A DNA stretch of 64,000 bases from an uncultured Verrucomicrobiae bacterium (lineage in GTDB: Bacteria; Verrucomicrobiota; Verrucomicrobiia; Limisphaerales; AAA164-E04): assembly GCA_943788245.1 (NCBI GenBank), contig CALSPN010000026.1, positions 1-64,000 of the forward strand, written 5' to 3'. The notes under the pieces were generated by a model. That model was not told where the DNA came from. It made no database searches and saw only the letters and a program-made list of their open reading frames with translations. Within the stretch, counting starts at the first letter, position 1; every line of letters starts with the position of its first letter. The translations under genes were made by a program, and so were the position numbers. Below are positions 46,125-55,055 of this stretch, in pieces.

Positions 46125-46142
46125 AACAAGCTGCAGCTTGTT
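46125..46142. promoter_or_regulatory. Perfect 18-bp palindrome upstream of the ZIP gene
   Basis: AACAAGCTG at 46125-46133 and CAGCTTGTT at 46134-46142 form an uninterrupted palindrome 55 bp before the transporter start. With no loop it is a better protein-binding site than an RNA hairpin. A metal-responsive repressor operator is a guess from context. The sequence does not match the Fur or Zur consensus I know. Confidence 0.5.
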
Positions 46143-46206
46143 CATTTCACTTGATCGGCGAGTATCATTTAATGGGAGACTGAATCAAGGCGAGCTATTT
46201 CATGAA

Positions 46207-46240
46207 AAAACTGGCGCTTTCATGACAGAGCGACAGTTTT
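46207..46240 (-). terminator. Intrinsic terminator of the ThuA-like gene
   Basis: Stem AAAACTGGCGCT (46207-46218) with AGCGACAGTTTT (46229-46240), one mismatch, ten-base loop. Read on the minus strand it runs into TTTTTT. It lies 18 bp after the stop of the gene at 46258. Confidence 0.82.
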
Positions 46241-46257
46241 CAATGAGCATCAGAGAA

Positions 46258-47292
46258 TTACTTTAATGCATGCGATTCCGGTTTGACCCCTCTGACGAAT
46301 TTACCAAACCCAAATGGAGTAGGATGATATTCACCCACATATGCAACGCTACTGTCTGCACTGATGAGATCTTCCATTCCAAGCCCCCAGTAACATGCGT
46401 TCACCAGCAAACGACGTAAACCAGCGCTCTCTAGGTCAGTAGCCGCACCCATGGTGCTACAGAATATCCGATTTAATTTCCCATGTTTCCCGTTGTGTTC
46501 ACGTACCCATGCGACAGGCATGAGCGGTTTATCATAATTGGGCAACGAATCCGACTTCATACCATTCAAGGTCAAGCCATGCACCAAAACTGAAATATCA
46601 TCAGGTAGATGTGCCACTCCGTACACGTCGGTTGGGCCCCAGACATCTTTGACGCCTGTGAGAATAGGATGCGATTGATGTCTTCCTTCAATCACCCCGC
46701 GAGTGCTTTCTTGACCATGATGACCATGATGATTCACCCAAGTATCACCCAATACTTGCTGCCCAAAACCACCCACCCATCCTTTGCTTTGCCAGTGAAA
46801 ATGATTGTATTCACTGGCCTTGTTGCGAGTGTAAGAAAAAGCGTGCGTTGAGGTGCGTAAGCCAATGACTGGTTTCCCCTCCTCAAGATGATCTACAAAG
46901 TATTTCATTTGATCATCAGGCAATTCCCGAAAGCGCGTGAACAATACAACCAGATCTGCATCCTTGATAAAGTGCATGCCCTTGATGTTAGTCTGATTGT
47001 CGGGGTCTATGGTTCCGGTGGCATCGTCCATTGCAAACAAGACAGTGCAATCAAATCCATGCCTCAGCGAAAGGATTTTTCCCATCATGGGCATTGCCTC
47101 CTCGGAGCGGTATTCCTCGTCTCCAGTGATAAATACGATGTGTTTGTTTTTTCCAGGCCCCTTGCGTCCCTCGTATTTGACCCAACCTTTTGCAAGAACA
47201 GAAGAGAGGAACATACTGCAAGTTAGTAAGGTAATCATCCATGCGCTGTATACACGCATTCTTGATTTAATTGTGGTCAACATGTGGTTCAT
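46258..47292 (-). CDS. Exported ThuA-like domain protein
   Basis: A 344-residue protein with an export signal (MITLLTCSMFLSSVLAKG). The single domain has the class I glutamine-amidotransferase-like fold of the ThuA family: IVFITGDEEYRSEEAMPMM, DLVVLFTRFRELPDDQM, VIGLRTSTHAFSY and HPILTGVKDVWGPTDVY. ThuA was named for trehalose use, and in Verrucomicrobia and Planctomycetes such proteins are often found near Gfo/Idh/MocA and DUF1080 genes in keto-sugar metabolism. Catalysis by this member is unproven. The last 60 residues (LLVNACYWGLGME) fit the standard family end. Own terminator. Confidence 0.88.
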   Translation of the reverse strand: MNHMLTTIKSRMRVYSAWMITLLTCSMFLSSVLAKGWVKYEGRKGPGKNKHIVFITGDEEYRSEEAMPMMGKILSLRHGFDCTVLFAMDDATGTIDPDNQTNIKGMHFIKDADLVVLFTRFRELPDDQMKYFVDHLEEGKPVIGLRTSTHAFSYTRNKASEYNHFHWQSKGWVGGFGQQVLGDTWVNHHGHHGQESTRGVIEGRHQSHPILTGVKDVWGPTDVYGVAHLPDDISVLVHGLTLNGMKSDSLPNYDKPLMPVAWVREHNGKHGKLNRIFCSTMGAATDLESAGLRRLLVNACYWGLGMEDLISADSSVAYVGEYHPTPFGFGKFVRGVKPESHALK

Positions 47293-47405
47293 AACCGGAA
47301 AAAGTTAACCGATCAGAACCTCAATGACAACCAGTTAAAAGAAATCATCAGCATCCCACAGAAAGGAATCGAATGTTCCATTCCCCCGCATCATTGCACT
47401 GAACC

Positions 47406-47909
47406 TCAGCTCGACCAATGTGCGTCTTCATCCGTTGCCCTGCCGCAGCCCACTTCCAGAAACTGCCCGGCATCTGGATCCCATTTGAAGGCTTTCCAAT
47501 GATCCAGCTCCCCTTGTATGACAGAAAGCACAAGGTAGGTTGCATGGGGAAACAAGGGTTGCTCCAGCCAGACGGCACGCTTGTGATCTTCATCTGAAAA
47601 ACAGGCGGGAGCATCGTTATGAGAGTGATACAGAACAGAAACTTCAATTTCACCCGCCTCGATGCGAGGGTGGATGGATCGCCATTCGTCCGGATCTATG
47701 ATGTAGGCCGACCGCGCGTCTCTGGGAAAATGATGGGGCTCCAGCTGATGCATCACGTTTTGGACATTATGACATGGTTGCCACTCCAATGTCGTTTTTG
47801 AGACTGACAAGGCGTGGAGCAACAGCCCGCAGCATTCTTCCGGGTATTCCTCAACTGCATGGCGAATCATCGCCCGCCAGACACTCCCACTAATTTGTTT
47901 ATTGGCCAA
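47406..47909 (-). CDS. JAMM/MPN+ metalloprotease
   Basis: A 167-residue stand-alone JAB1/MPN domain. The zinc motif is exact: an upstream Glu in YPEECCGLLL, then YHSHNDAPACFSDEDHKRA, which is H-x-H-x7-S-x2-D. Bacterial JAMM proteases remove residues from the C-terminus of ubiquitin-like sulfur carriers (ThiS/MoaD type), for instance in cysteine or thiamin synthesis. No such carrier, E1-like protein or cysM gene is within the window, so the partner must lie elsewhere. The C-terminal 35 residues (WDPDAGQFLEVGCG) are family-like. It is 113 bp upstream of the ThuA-like gene on the same strand. Confidence 0.9.
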   Translation of the reverse strand: MANKQISGSVWRAMIRHAVEEYPEECCGLLLHALSVSKTTLEWQPCHNVQNVMHQLEPHHFPRDARSAYIIDPDEWRSIHPRIEAGEIEVSVLYHSHNDAPACFSDEDHKRAVWLEQPLFPHATYLVLSVIQGELDHWKAFKWDPDAGQFLEVGCGRATDEDAHWSS

Positions 47910-48061
47910 GGTGATAAAGTAATTCGAGACGGGTCACTCCAACCGTTTTGAGTCATGTATTAACCGCACGGTTCTACGTTACTGCGGCAATGATCGGCAC
48001 TCAAGGTCAGAAGGACAGACCATTGCCCCATTTGAGGAGTGTTCTGTACAGGGCGACTTAC

Positions 48062-48608
48062 TCATTCAAGCAGGACATGGAAGTCTAAGCCAAGGCATTG
48101 CACCGCTTGAAATAGATGCGCCCCGCAAAGAATGAGGTCAAAAAGCATCCATTCATGAGATTCCGGCACCGCCATGATGGCATTGAACTGATTACGATCA
48201 AGGTCACATCCGACCCTGGAGCGGGTATCGAGCTGCTGATTGTCGGGGAAGGAAGCAGCGGGTCGGTGTCCAGCGGACACATAAGCAGGTCTGTATTCTC
48301 AGAAAGGCCAAAGCCAGCCGGATTTGTCAAGTGGACGCCGCGGTTCCCGCCTCAGCATTGTAAGGCGTCTCTCCCAATGTCAGTGAGCCAGCACCGACAT
48401 GTTTTCCAATCAATACCCAGCGATTGCCGGGGTAGATACCCGACGAACTTCCACGCTTGCACACATTGGATCTGCCCGAATCATCGCCGGGCGCAGCGGT
48501 GTTCCGCGAGCCATCGCCGGAGGAAATGATAACGCCCCATAGGTGCGACGGAAAGAGTATCAGAAAAAAGACCAGCAACGTTAACTTGGGTATGACAGAA
48601 AGATGCAT
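48062..48608 (-). pseudogene. Decayed secreted trypsin-like serine protease
   Basis: The first frame (48608 to 48327) gives a signal peptide (LTLLVFFLILFPSHLWG), then VIISSGDGSRNTAAPGDD and NRWVLIGKHVGAGSLTLGE, where the His fits the catalytic position of a trypsin-like domain common in PVC secreted proteins. The frame stops, and the next piece reads LTNPAGFGLSENTDLLM in a different frame from 48330, then breaks again near SDVTLI. After that only a short unrelated-looking frame remains to 48062. The Asp/Ser part of the triad is missing. Unlike the homopolymer shifts elsewhere, this gene has several lesions and lost its 3' two thirds, so I read it as a true pseudogene. Confidence 0.65.
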
Positions 48609-48655
48609 GTCGTGAACAGGCCTTGATTCAAATCAAATGTGAAATTAAAGAACTC

Positions 48656-49546
48656 CTATTGAATTCGCTGGTGACCCGTTTGGGTGTTTAACAATCCGTC
48701 GAGATTCAAAATATCCTTCAATGTGTCAAACGACATTTTATCTTCCAGGTGATGGGTTAATTGACCTGTTTGTTTAAGGGCTTCCATCATCGATTGCATG
48801 GCACTTCCACACACCATGAGTGTTTCAATTGGACTGACCGCAATTTTGTAACCCATGCGCTCGAGATCTGACACACTCAGAATCGGGGTTTTACCGCCGA
48901 CCAGCATGTTGGCAAATAAAGGATGCGAAACATTGTCGGCTATCCTTTCCAGTTCAGCGCGACTTTCCGGCGCCTCAATGAAGGCCACATCCGCTCCAAG
49001 TTCGCAATAGGCATTGACTCGATCGATGGCATCTTCCAGTCCGTTCAGAGCGCGCGCGTCAGTCCGTGCAATAATGACAAAATCTTCATCTGGTCTGGAG
49101 TCAACCGCTACCTCGATTTTCCCCAACATTTCTTCTTTTGTGATAATCTGCTTTTGGTGAAAGTGACCGCATTTTTTTGGAAATAACTGATCTTCCAACA
49201 GGATACCGGATGCCCCCGCAGCAGCGAGACGTTCAACGGTCTGTCGCACGTGAGGAAGATTGCCATGACCAGTATCTCCGTCTGCAATCAAGGGAATGGA
49301 AAGTTGCCGTGTAATCTGCTGCACTGCGAGTTCCATGTCCGAGAGGTTCAGAAAATTAAGATCCGGCAATCCAAACCGCGATGCACTGACTCCAAATCCA
49401 CCCAAAAACAAAAGATTGAATCCTGCATGCTGAGCAATCAATGCAGAAAAAGCATCATGAACTCCCAGACTCACGATGATCCCAGGATCATTCAGGAGGC
49501 TTCGCAATGCTCTATTTTTATCCTTTTGTTTTACTTTGCGTTGCAT
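48656..49546 (-). CDS. Isocitrate lyase/PEP mutase family enzyme
   Basis: A 296-residue TIM-barrel enzyme. Motifs: SLGVHDAFSALIAQHAGF, LFLGGFGVSASRFGLPD, LIADGDTGHGN (metal-binding Asp), LLEDQLFPKKCGHF (the K-K-C-G-H signature with the active-site Cys) and FVIIARTDAR. The family includes 2-methylisocitrate lyase, oxaloacetate hydrolase, dimethylmalate lyase and carboxyvinyl-carboxyphosphonate phosphorylmutase. K-K-C-G-H is consistent with a lyase, but the substrate is not decided. ATG 49546 is preferred over the in-frame TTG at 49576. It is divergent from the carboxyltransferase gene 180 bp away. Confidence 0.88.
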   Translation of the reverse strand: MQRKVKQKDKNRALRSLLNDPGIIVSLGVHDAFSALIAQHAGFNLLFLGGFGVSASRFGLPDLNFLNLSDMELAVQQITRQLSIPLIADGDTGHGNLPHVRQTVERLAAAGASGILLEDQLFPKKCGHFHQKQIITKEEMLGKIEVAVDSRPDEDFVIIARTDARALNGLEDAIDRVNAYCELGADVAFIEAPESRAELERIADNVSHPLFANMLVGGKTPILSVSDLERMGYKIAVSPIETLMVCGSAMQSMMEALKQTGQLTHHLEDKMSFDTLKDILNLDGLLNTQTGHQRIQ

Positions 49547-49723
49547 GAAGGGAGAGGTTGATTCAGCTGGGGGCAAAGGTCACGTTTTTTCAATATCAAA
49601 CCAGCAGTAAACAACTTTCCAATGCGTAAACAAGAATCAGGGAATGGACTTTGATACTGCAGCAACAGAGTCATTGACCAGATTGCTCTTGATAGACTTA
49701 CAGATGCCCGACAAAATAAAACT

Positions 49724-51207
49724 ATGGCAGAAACCACCCCGGTCATTTTCAACAATACGGTCCTTCGAGATGGGCATCAATCTCTGGCAGCAACACGCAT
49801 GCGGACCGAGCAAATGATACCTGTTGTCGAGAAACTGGATAACCTTCAATTTGGAGCACTTGAAACGTGGGGCGGCGCAACCATTGATTCTTGTCTGCGG
49901 TTTCTGAACGAAAACCCTTTCGACCGTCTCGACACTCTAAAGAAACTTTCCCCCAACACACCTCACATGATGCTGCTTAGAGGGCAAAATATCGTCCAAT
50001 ACACGAGTTTTCCTGATGATGTAGTTGAATCTTTCATCAAATGTTCAGCCAATCACGGCATGGACATCTTCAGGGTGTTTGATGCTCTCAATGATGTTCG
50101 CAATATCCGCACGGCGGTGAAGGCCGTAAAGGAAGCAGGAAAACATGCACAAGGTGTCATTTGCTATACGACCAGCCCGGTGCATACCATCGGCAACTTT
50201 CTGAAGCTTGGAGTCGAGCTTGAGGCCATGGGCTGTGATTCGGTTTGCATCAAGGACATGGCAGGACTGATTTCCCCCTCCAGAGCGGCAGACTTGGTAA
50301 AAAACCTGAAAGAAAAAATTAAAATCCCCATCGTATTGCACAGTCACAGCACGGCAGGGATGGCGGCAGCTTCTTACTATGCTGCGATTGAAAGCGGCGT
50401 TGATGCAGTAGATACATCCATTGCCCCATTTGCAAATGGAACAGGCCAACCAGACACACTGCTCATGCAATCCATGTTGGAAACCAGTCCTCGCAAGCCT
50501 GATTATGACACGCAGGCACTGGCTGAAATCGGCGATCATTTCAAAAAGGTCTACCTTGAACTGGATGCATTCACGCATGCTAAGAACGAAAAAGTCGATG
50601 CAGACATACTCGTTTATCAAGTACCCGGGAGGAATGATGAGTAATTTCCGAAACCAGCTGAAGGAGCAAGGAATGGGAGACCAGCTATTGGACGTCATGA
50701 AAGAAATCCCTTATGTCAGGGAAAGGTTAGGCTGGATTCCCTTGGTCACACCGACCTCGCAAATTGTGGGCACTCAATCCATGCTCAATGTAAAATTTGG
50801 CAGATGGAAAATGCTTTCACAGCCCGTTGTGGATATTCTCCTTGGGAAGTACGGGAAAACACCTGGCCCCGTCGACCCGGAACTTCGCAAGAAGGCGGAG
50901 GGGCAGGCGAAAGAGGAGTCTATCGATTGCCGTCCGGCAGACCTGCTTGAGCCACGCATGGACATACTGAAGCAAGAATTAAAGCTGGCAGGATTTCCTG
51001 TTAATGATGATATGGCAGTCCTTCATGCCATGTTCCCTCAGGAGCTTAAGAAGCATATCGAAAACAAAGGCAGGCCCCATGCCCAGACTCACCCCCCAAA
51101 AAACTCCCTCCATACCGAGCCAGCGCGATGGAGCCAAAAAACCAATGCAATATGCGATGACAGTGAAGGGCAATCGCTTCGAAGTCACTGTCGAGGAACT
51201 GAATTAA
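49724..51207 (+). CDS. Carboxyltransferase subunit of oxaloacetate decarboxylase/pyruvate carboxylase type, frameshifted twice as read
   Basis: OadA/PycB-like zinc TIM-barrel that moves carboxyl groups between biotin and pyruvate/oxaloacetate. Motifs: VLRDGHQSLAATRMRTEQM at the N-terminus, WGGATIDSCLRFLNENPFDRL, VCIKDMAGLISP (lysine carbamate) and IVLHSHSTAGMA (zinc His pair), then DTSIAPFANGTGQP. The first frame ends at 50644. The rest (GGMMSNFRNQLKEQG, SQIVGTQSMLNVKFGRW) continues after removing one base from CCC/GGG at 50624-50629. A second extra base near 51069-51078 restores an end at TAA 51207 (TVKGNRFEVTVEELN). This gives about 493 residues. The usual Ala/Pro linker and biotinyl domain (AMKM) are absent, so a separate biotin carrier would be needed. 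Confidence 0.88.
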
Positions 51208-51339
51208 AATCATAAATCCCTTTTTAAATGCCTTCACCAGCTCCTGTGCGATATCAATGAGCAGAGGAGGCCAGCCTTCGCTAGAAGTAAACAAGATTTT
51301 TTCCTATGACTTTACTGTGTTTTTTTTAAGGTCAATTGT

Positions 51340-52644
51340 ATGAAAAAACCGTGGTACCGATTGCTTCATTGGCAAATAATCCTGGGCTTGCTGCTGGGTG
51401 TGATCTTTGGTGTGATAGCCGCTTCAAAAGGTTGGGGAGATTGGACCTCCAATTGGGTTAGCCCCTTCGGAGCTATTTTCATCAATTTGCTCAAGCTAAT
51501 TGCCGTCCCTCTGGTGCTGACTTCGCTGGTAACAGGTGTTGCTTCATTGTCCGATGTCAAGAAGCTGAGCCGTATGGGGGGGAAAACAATTGCGCTCTAC
51601 ATAGGAACCACCGCAGTAGCGGTCATCATCGGGCTTGGCCTTGTCAATTTGTTCAAGCCTGGAAAAAATCTCCCTGAGGAAACACGCACGCAACTGCAGT
51701 CGTCGTATCAAAACGATGCCTCAACCCGTCAAACTGCTGCGCTGGATGTCAAAGAGAGAGGCACACTCGATTTCCTGGTAGATATTATCCCAAACAATTT
51801 TCTAGCCTCCGCTTCCAACAACAATAACATGCTTCAACTTGTATTTGTCTCACTGTTGCTGGGAGTAGGTTTGACAATGACCCCAGACAAACAGAGTCGA
51901 CCTGTTCTGCAGGTATTCGATGGTTTGATGGAGGCGGTCATTCAGATTGTCCACTTGATCATGAAATTGGCCCCAATAGGAGTTTTTGGACTCATGGCCA
52001 ATACCATCGTAACAATGGCACAGGATGATTTAGGGCAAGTATTTGATCTCCTGGGAGCATTGGGAAGTTATTGCCTTGTAGTAGTCGCTGGACTGGCTTT
52101 GCATTGCTTCATTGTATATCCGCTCCTCCTCAGGTTTTTCACCAAGATACCATACAAACGATTTTTCTCAGGCATCAGCTCTGCTCAGTTACTCGCATTT
52201 TCCACAAGCTCCAGTGGAGCAACGCTCCCTGTCACAATGGACCGGTGCCAGAAACGTCTTGGCGTATCAGAAGAGGTCTCTTCTTTTGTGCTTCCGCTTG
52301 GGGCCACCATCAATATGGATGGTACGGCTCTTTACCAGGCGGTGGCTTCCGTATTCATCGCACAAGCTCTTGGGATGGATCTCAATTTTGCAGCTCAAGC
52401 CACGATTGTGATGACCGCAGTCCTCGCCTCCATTGGAACAGCTGCTGTGCCCGGTGCAGGCATTATCATGCTTGTCATTATTCTTGAAGCCATCCATGTC
52501 CCCAGCGAAGGGATTGCACTGATCCTTGGTGTAGATCGAATACTCGACATGTTGCGCACTGTCACCAATGTCACTGGCGATGCAACCGTGGCAACAGTCA
52601 TTGCTTCTTCCGAAAACCAACTGGAATTACCCGCAGAGAATTAG
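51340..52644 (+). CDS. Dicarboxylate/amino acid:cation symporter (DAACS family)
   Basis: A 434-residue inner-membrane protein with about eight helices and two re-entrant loops. Signatures: SSSGATLPVTM (first hairpin, serine-rich motif), LPLGATINMDGTALYQ (Na/substrate site) and GVDRILDMLRTVTNVTGDA near the end. The extracellular loop (about 105-150) is longer than in DctA. It transports glutamate, aspartate or C4-dicarboxylates with Na+ or H+. It is 132 bp after the carboxyltransferase gene in the same direction, which would supply or consume oxaloacetate, so a link to C4-acid metabolism is reasonable. Confidence 0.92.
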   Translation: MKKPWYRLLHWQIILGLLLGVIFGVIAASKGWGDWTSNWVSPFGAIFINLLKLIAVPLVLTSLVTGVASLSDVKKLSRMGGKTIALYIGTTAVAVIIGLGLVNLFKPGKNLPEETRTQLQSSYQNDASTRQTAALDVKERGTLDFLVDIIPNNFLASASNNNNMLQLVFVSLLLGVGLTMTPDKQSRPVLQVFDGLMEAVIQIVHLIMKLAPIGVFGLMANTIVTMAQDDLGQVFDLLGALGSYCLVVVAGLALHCFIVYPLLLRFFTKIPYKRFFSGISSAQLLAFSTSSSGATLPVTMDRCQKRLGVSEEVSSFVLPLGATINMDGTALYQAVASVFIAQALGMDLNFAAQATIVMTAVLASIGTAAVPGAGIIMLVIILEAIHVPSEGIALILGVDRILDMLRTVTNVTGDATVATVIASSENQLELPAEN

Positions 52645-52958
52645 GAACTAGGAATGAAGCATCTCGTTCAAGTGCCGGTCGCATTAGGCAGAAACTCATG
52701 TCTCACTCAATTTGGACAGCTCTGAAGGGCCCTGCAGGGAGGTAACCCTCATACTCTGAAAACCTGCATCCTGCGGAAAAGCAGTAAAAACCCCAACAAT
52801 CTATGGCAACTCCCAGATGAAGAAGAAGTGAGGCCTCACACCTGAAACACACCGATATCGTTTAAATACTTATTCGTTTGTCAGGAGTTTGAAGTGTTTC
52901 ACGTTTATTTTGTAGATTTTGTAACCTGAATCGCTCAAGTTCAGTCTCAGCATTACCC
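52645..52958. other. Intergenic region with a 12-bp palindrome
   Basis: The 314 bp between the symporter and the DUF4956 gene hold no supported frame. GTGAGGCCTCAC at 52829-52840 is a perfect palindrome about 120 bp before the DUF4956 start and could be a repressor site. The AT-rich segment near 52860-52920 may hold the promoter. Confidence 0.4.
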
Positions 52959-53648
52959 ATGAATACGGATCCCAGATCATTGTTAAACTTTTTTGCCGCT
53001 CAAAATGCGGAGATTGATGTCGTATGGTTTATTGTGCATTTCCTGCTGGCTGCGCTTCTCAGCTATTTGTTGAGCAAGGTTTATGTGCACTTTGGAAATG
53101 CACTGTCGAACAGGGAAATGTTCGGGAGAAATTTCATGATCCTGAGCATGACAACCATGCTGATCATTACCATCGTCAAATCGTCGGTGGCATTGTCTTT
53201 GGGACTGGTTGGGGCACTTTCGATCATAAGATTCCGGGCAGCTATCAAAGAACCAGAAGAGTTAAGCTACCTCTTTTTCGCCATCGCGATCGGCCTGGGC
53301 ATGGGTTCCCAGCAAGCATTGATCACCGGAGTTGCTTTTCTCGTAGTGGTTGCAATCCTTGCATTACGTCATTTCACAAGGCCAGGAGAAACAAAACCCA
53401 ATCTTTATCTCACCTTATCAGGCAAAAAATCGGAAGAGGACTGCATTCCTCAGATCACCAAGGTGCTGGCCAAGGAGGCCAGGGATTTCAGACTCAGGCG
53501 TATTGATGAAACCAAGGAGCTTTTTGAAATATCCTTTCAAATTCAGTTCAAAGACATTGAGCACATTCAGAGTTGCAGAACAGCGCTGGCGAGCATTCAC
53601 CCCGAGATCAAGATAAGCTTGATCGATGACCGTGGTATCGGAGGATAA
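52959..53648 (+). CDS. DUF4956 membrane protein
   Basis: A 229-residue protein with four to five hydrophobic segments (about 20-42, 60-85, 105-130, with SLGLVGALSIIRFRAAI and FFAIAIGLGMG as the conserved core), followed by an 80-residue soluble domain that looks like a small alpha/beta fold (LFEISFQIQFKDIEHIQ). DUF4956 genes are usually found beside VTC-domain genes, as here. A role with polyphosphate or another polymer made by the VTC partner is inferred. The stop lies 5 bp before the preferred GTG of the VTC gene. Confidence 0.85.
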   Translation: MNTDPRSLLNFFAAQNAEIDVVWFIVHFLLAALLSYLLSKVYVHFGNALSNREMFGRNFMILSMTTMLIITIVKSSVALSLGLVGALSIIRFRAAIKEPEELSYLFFAIAIGLGMGSQQALITGVAFLVVVAILALRHFTRPGETKPNLYLTLSGKKSEEDCIPQITKVLAKEARDFRLRRIDETKELFEISFQIQFKDIEHIQSCRTALASIHPEIKISLIDDRGIGG

Positions 53649-53652
53649 TAAA

Positions 53653-54375
53653 GTGAGCGTGTCCGATGCAGCCACATCAGAAAAGGAAATACATGAACCG
53701 AGGCAAGGCTATCGGTTCGAGCGCAAATATCATATTCAGGACTTGCCGGAAGTTGAAATTGAGATGTGGATCAAACGTTCCCCTGCCCTGTTTTTTGAAT
53801 GTTTTCCGCCACGATTTATCAACAACATCTATTTCGATACGCCTGATTTATCCAATTACCATGAAAATCTGAGTGGTCAGGCTGCCCGCACCAAAATAAG
53901 GCTCCGATGGTATGGGGAATTTCTGCAGAGCCAACAAAAAACAACACTGGAATATAAGATCAAACGCGGCATGGTGGGCACAAAGAACAGTTATAAACTG
54001 CCACCACTTAATCTTACCCCCGGTTTTTCCTATCATGATTTGGATACCTATTGGGAGAAATGCGACATACCTGAAAATGTCCGTCACGATATAAGACTGG
54101 TTGTCCCAACGATGTGCAATCGTTATCATAGAAAATACTACCTCTCAGCAGACGGCATGTATCGCATCACGATTGACACGGGGTTGAGTTTTATCGCCAT
54201 CGACCGTTTTGATTGTCAATTCAATCGGATTCGTAACCTGGAGGAGAGTGTCGTGGTAGAATTAAAATATTCGGGAGACATTTCGACACTCGATGAACGA
54301 TTGGTGAATTTTTTACCGTTTCGGGTGACACGCATGTCTAAATATGTCACAGGAGTCGATTTGCTGAGCACTTAG
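53653..54375 (+). CDS. VTC-domain polyphosphate polymerase-like protein
   Basis: A member of the triphosphate-tunnel VTC fold, related to the yeast Vtc4 polyphosphate polymerase. YRFERKYHI starts the domain, with the conserved E-R-K. RFINNIYFDTPDLSNYHENL, KIRLRWYG, LEYKIKRG and VVELKYSGD supply the tunnel Arg/Lys/Glu residues, and RMSKYVTGVDLL is the usual end. GTG 53653 has GGAGG eight bases upstream at 53640-53644, an ideal site. An in-frame ATG at 53626 overlaps the DUF4956 gene and lacks such a site. The product is about 240 residues. Activity is inferred from family and from the DUF4956 neighbour. Confidence 0.88.
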   Translation: MSVSDAATSEKEIHEPRQGYRFERKYHIQDLPEVEIEMWIKRSPALFFECFPPRFINNIYFDTPDLSNYHENLSGQAARTKIRLRWYGEFLQSQQKTTLEYKIKRGMVGTKNSYKLPPLNLTPGFSYHDLDTYWEKCDIPENVRHDIRLVVPTMCNRYHRKYYLSADGMYRITIDTGLSFIAIDRFDCQFNRIRNLEESVVVELKYSGDISTLDERLVNFLPFRVTRMSKYVTGVDLLST

Positions 54376-54395
54376 CCACAACCACGCAGGAAACA

Positions 54396-55037
54396 ATGAG
54401 ACCCGAACAGAAGCATGGCATCTTTTCTCCCTGGCAGTTCATCACCATCTTGCTGGTGCTGTCAGCAACAGGCCTGATTATGAATCCTGACTTGTTGACC
54501 TATTACGCAGGCAAACCAGACTTGCTCATCACGGAGTTCCTCGCTGAAAACGAAACCCAACTCACCGATGCGGATGGTGATTTTTCTGATTGGATTGAAA
54601 TTTACAACGCATCAGAAAAAACGCTTTCTCTGGCTGGTTGGCATTTAACAGATGATTTTAAAAACTTCAGAAAATGGACTTTCCCCCATGCCCAAATTGA
54701 ACCAGGTGAATTCTTGCTGGTGTGGGCATCAGGCAAAAACAGAACCAATTGGGTAGATGATTTACACACAAATTTCAAGCTGTCGACCGACGGAGAATAT
54801 CTCGCACTGATCAAGCCCAACGGAAGAATTACAGCACATGAATATCTCCCAAAATATCCCAAACAGAAACCAGATGTTTCCTTTGGGTTGAATGAAGAAC
54901 ATTTCCAAGAACATCGATGGCTCAGCAAGGAGCCTCTCAGGGATTACTCTTTCTTTGGCTCCCCCACACCGCAATCACATAACAAAGGCGGATCGGTAAC
55001 TCATAAAGGTTTGAAGCGGAACAATGCTACCGAATAA
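54396..55037 (+). CDS. Membrane-anchored lamin-tail-domain protein
   Basis: A 213-residue protein with an N-terminal hydrophobic anchor (WQFITILLVLSATGLIM). Residues about 45-185 are a lamin-tail (LTD) domain: LLITEFLAENETQLTDADG, DWIEIYNASEKTLSLAGWHL, FPHAQIEPGEFLLVWASG and a closing FFGSPTPQSHNKGG. In related bacteria the LTD is followed by a CotH-kinase domain, and CotH genes often accompany DUF4956-VTC. Here the CotH part is missing and the protein ends after a short basic tail. It may be a truncated or reduced version. It is 20 bp after the VTC stop, so one operon. Confidence 0.85.
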   Translation: MRPEQKHGIFSPWQFITILLVLSATGLIMNPDLLTYYAGKPDLLITEFLAENETQLTDADGDFSDWIEIYNASEKTLSLAGWHLTDDFKNFRKWTFPHAQIEPGEFLLVWASGKNRTNWVDDLHTNFKLSTDGEYLALIKPNGRITAHEYLPKYPKQKPDVSFGLNEEHFQEHRWLSKEPLRDYSFFGSPTPQSHNKGGSVTHKGLKRNNATE

Positions 55038-55055
55038 ACAGGATGACTGAGATGG

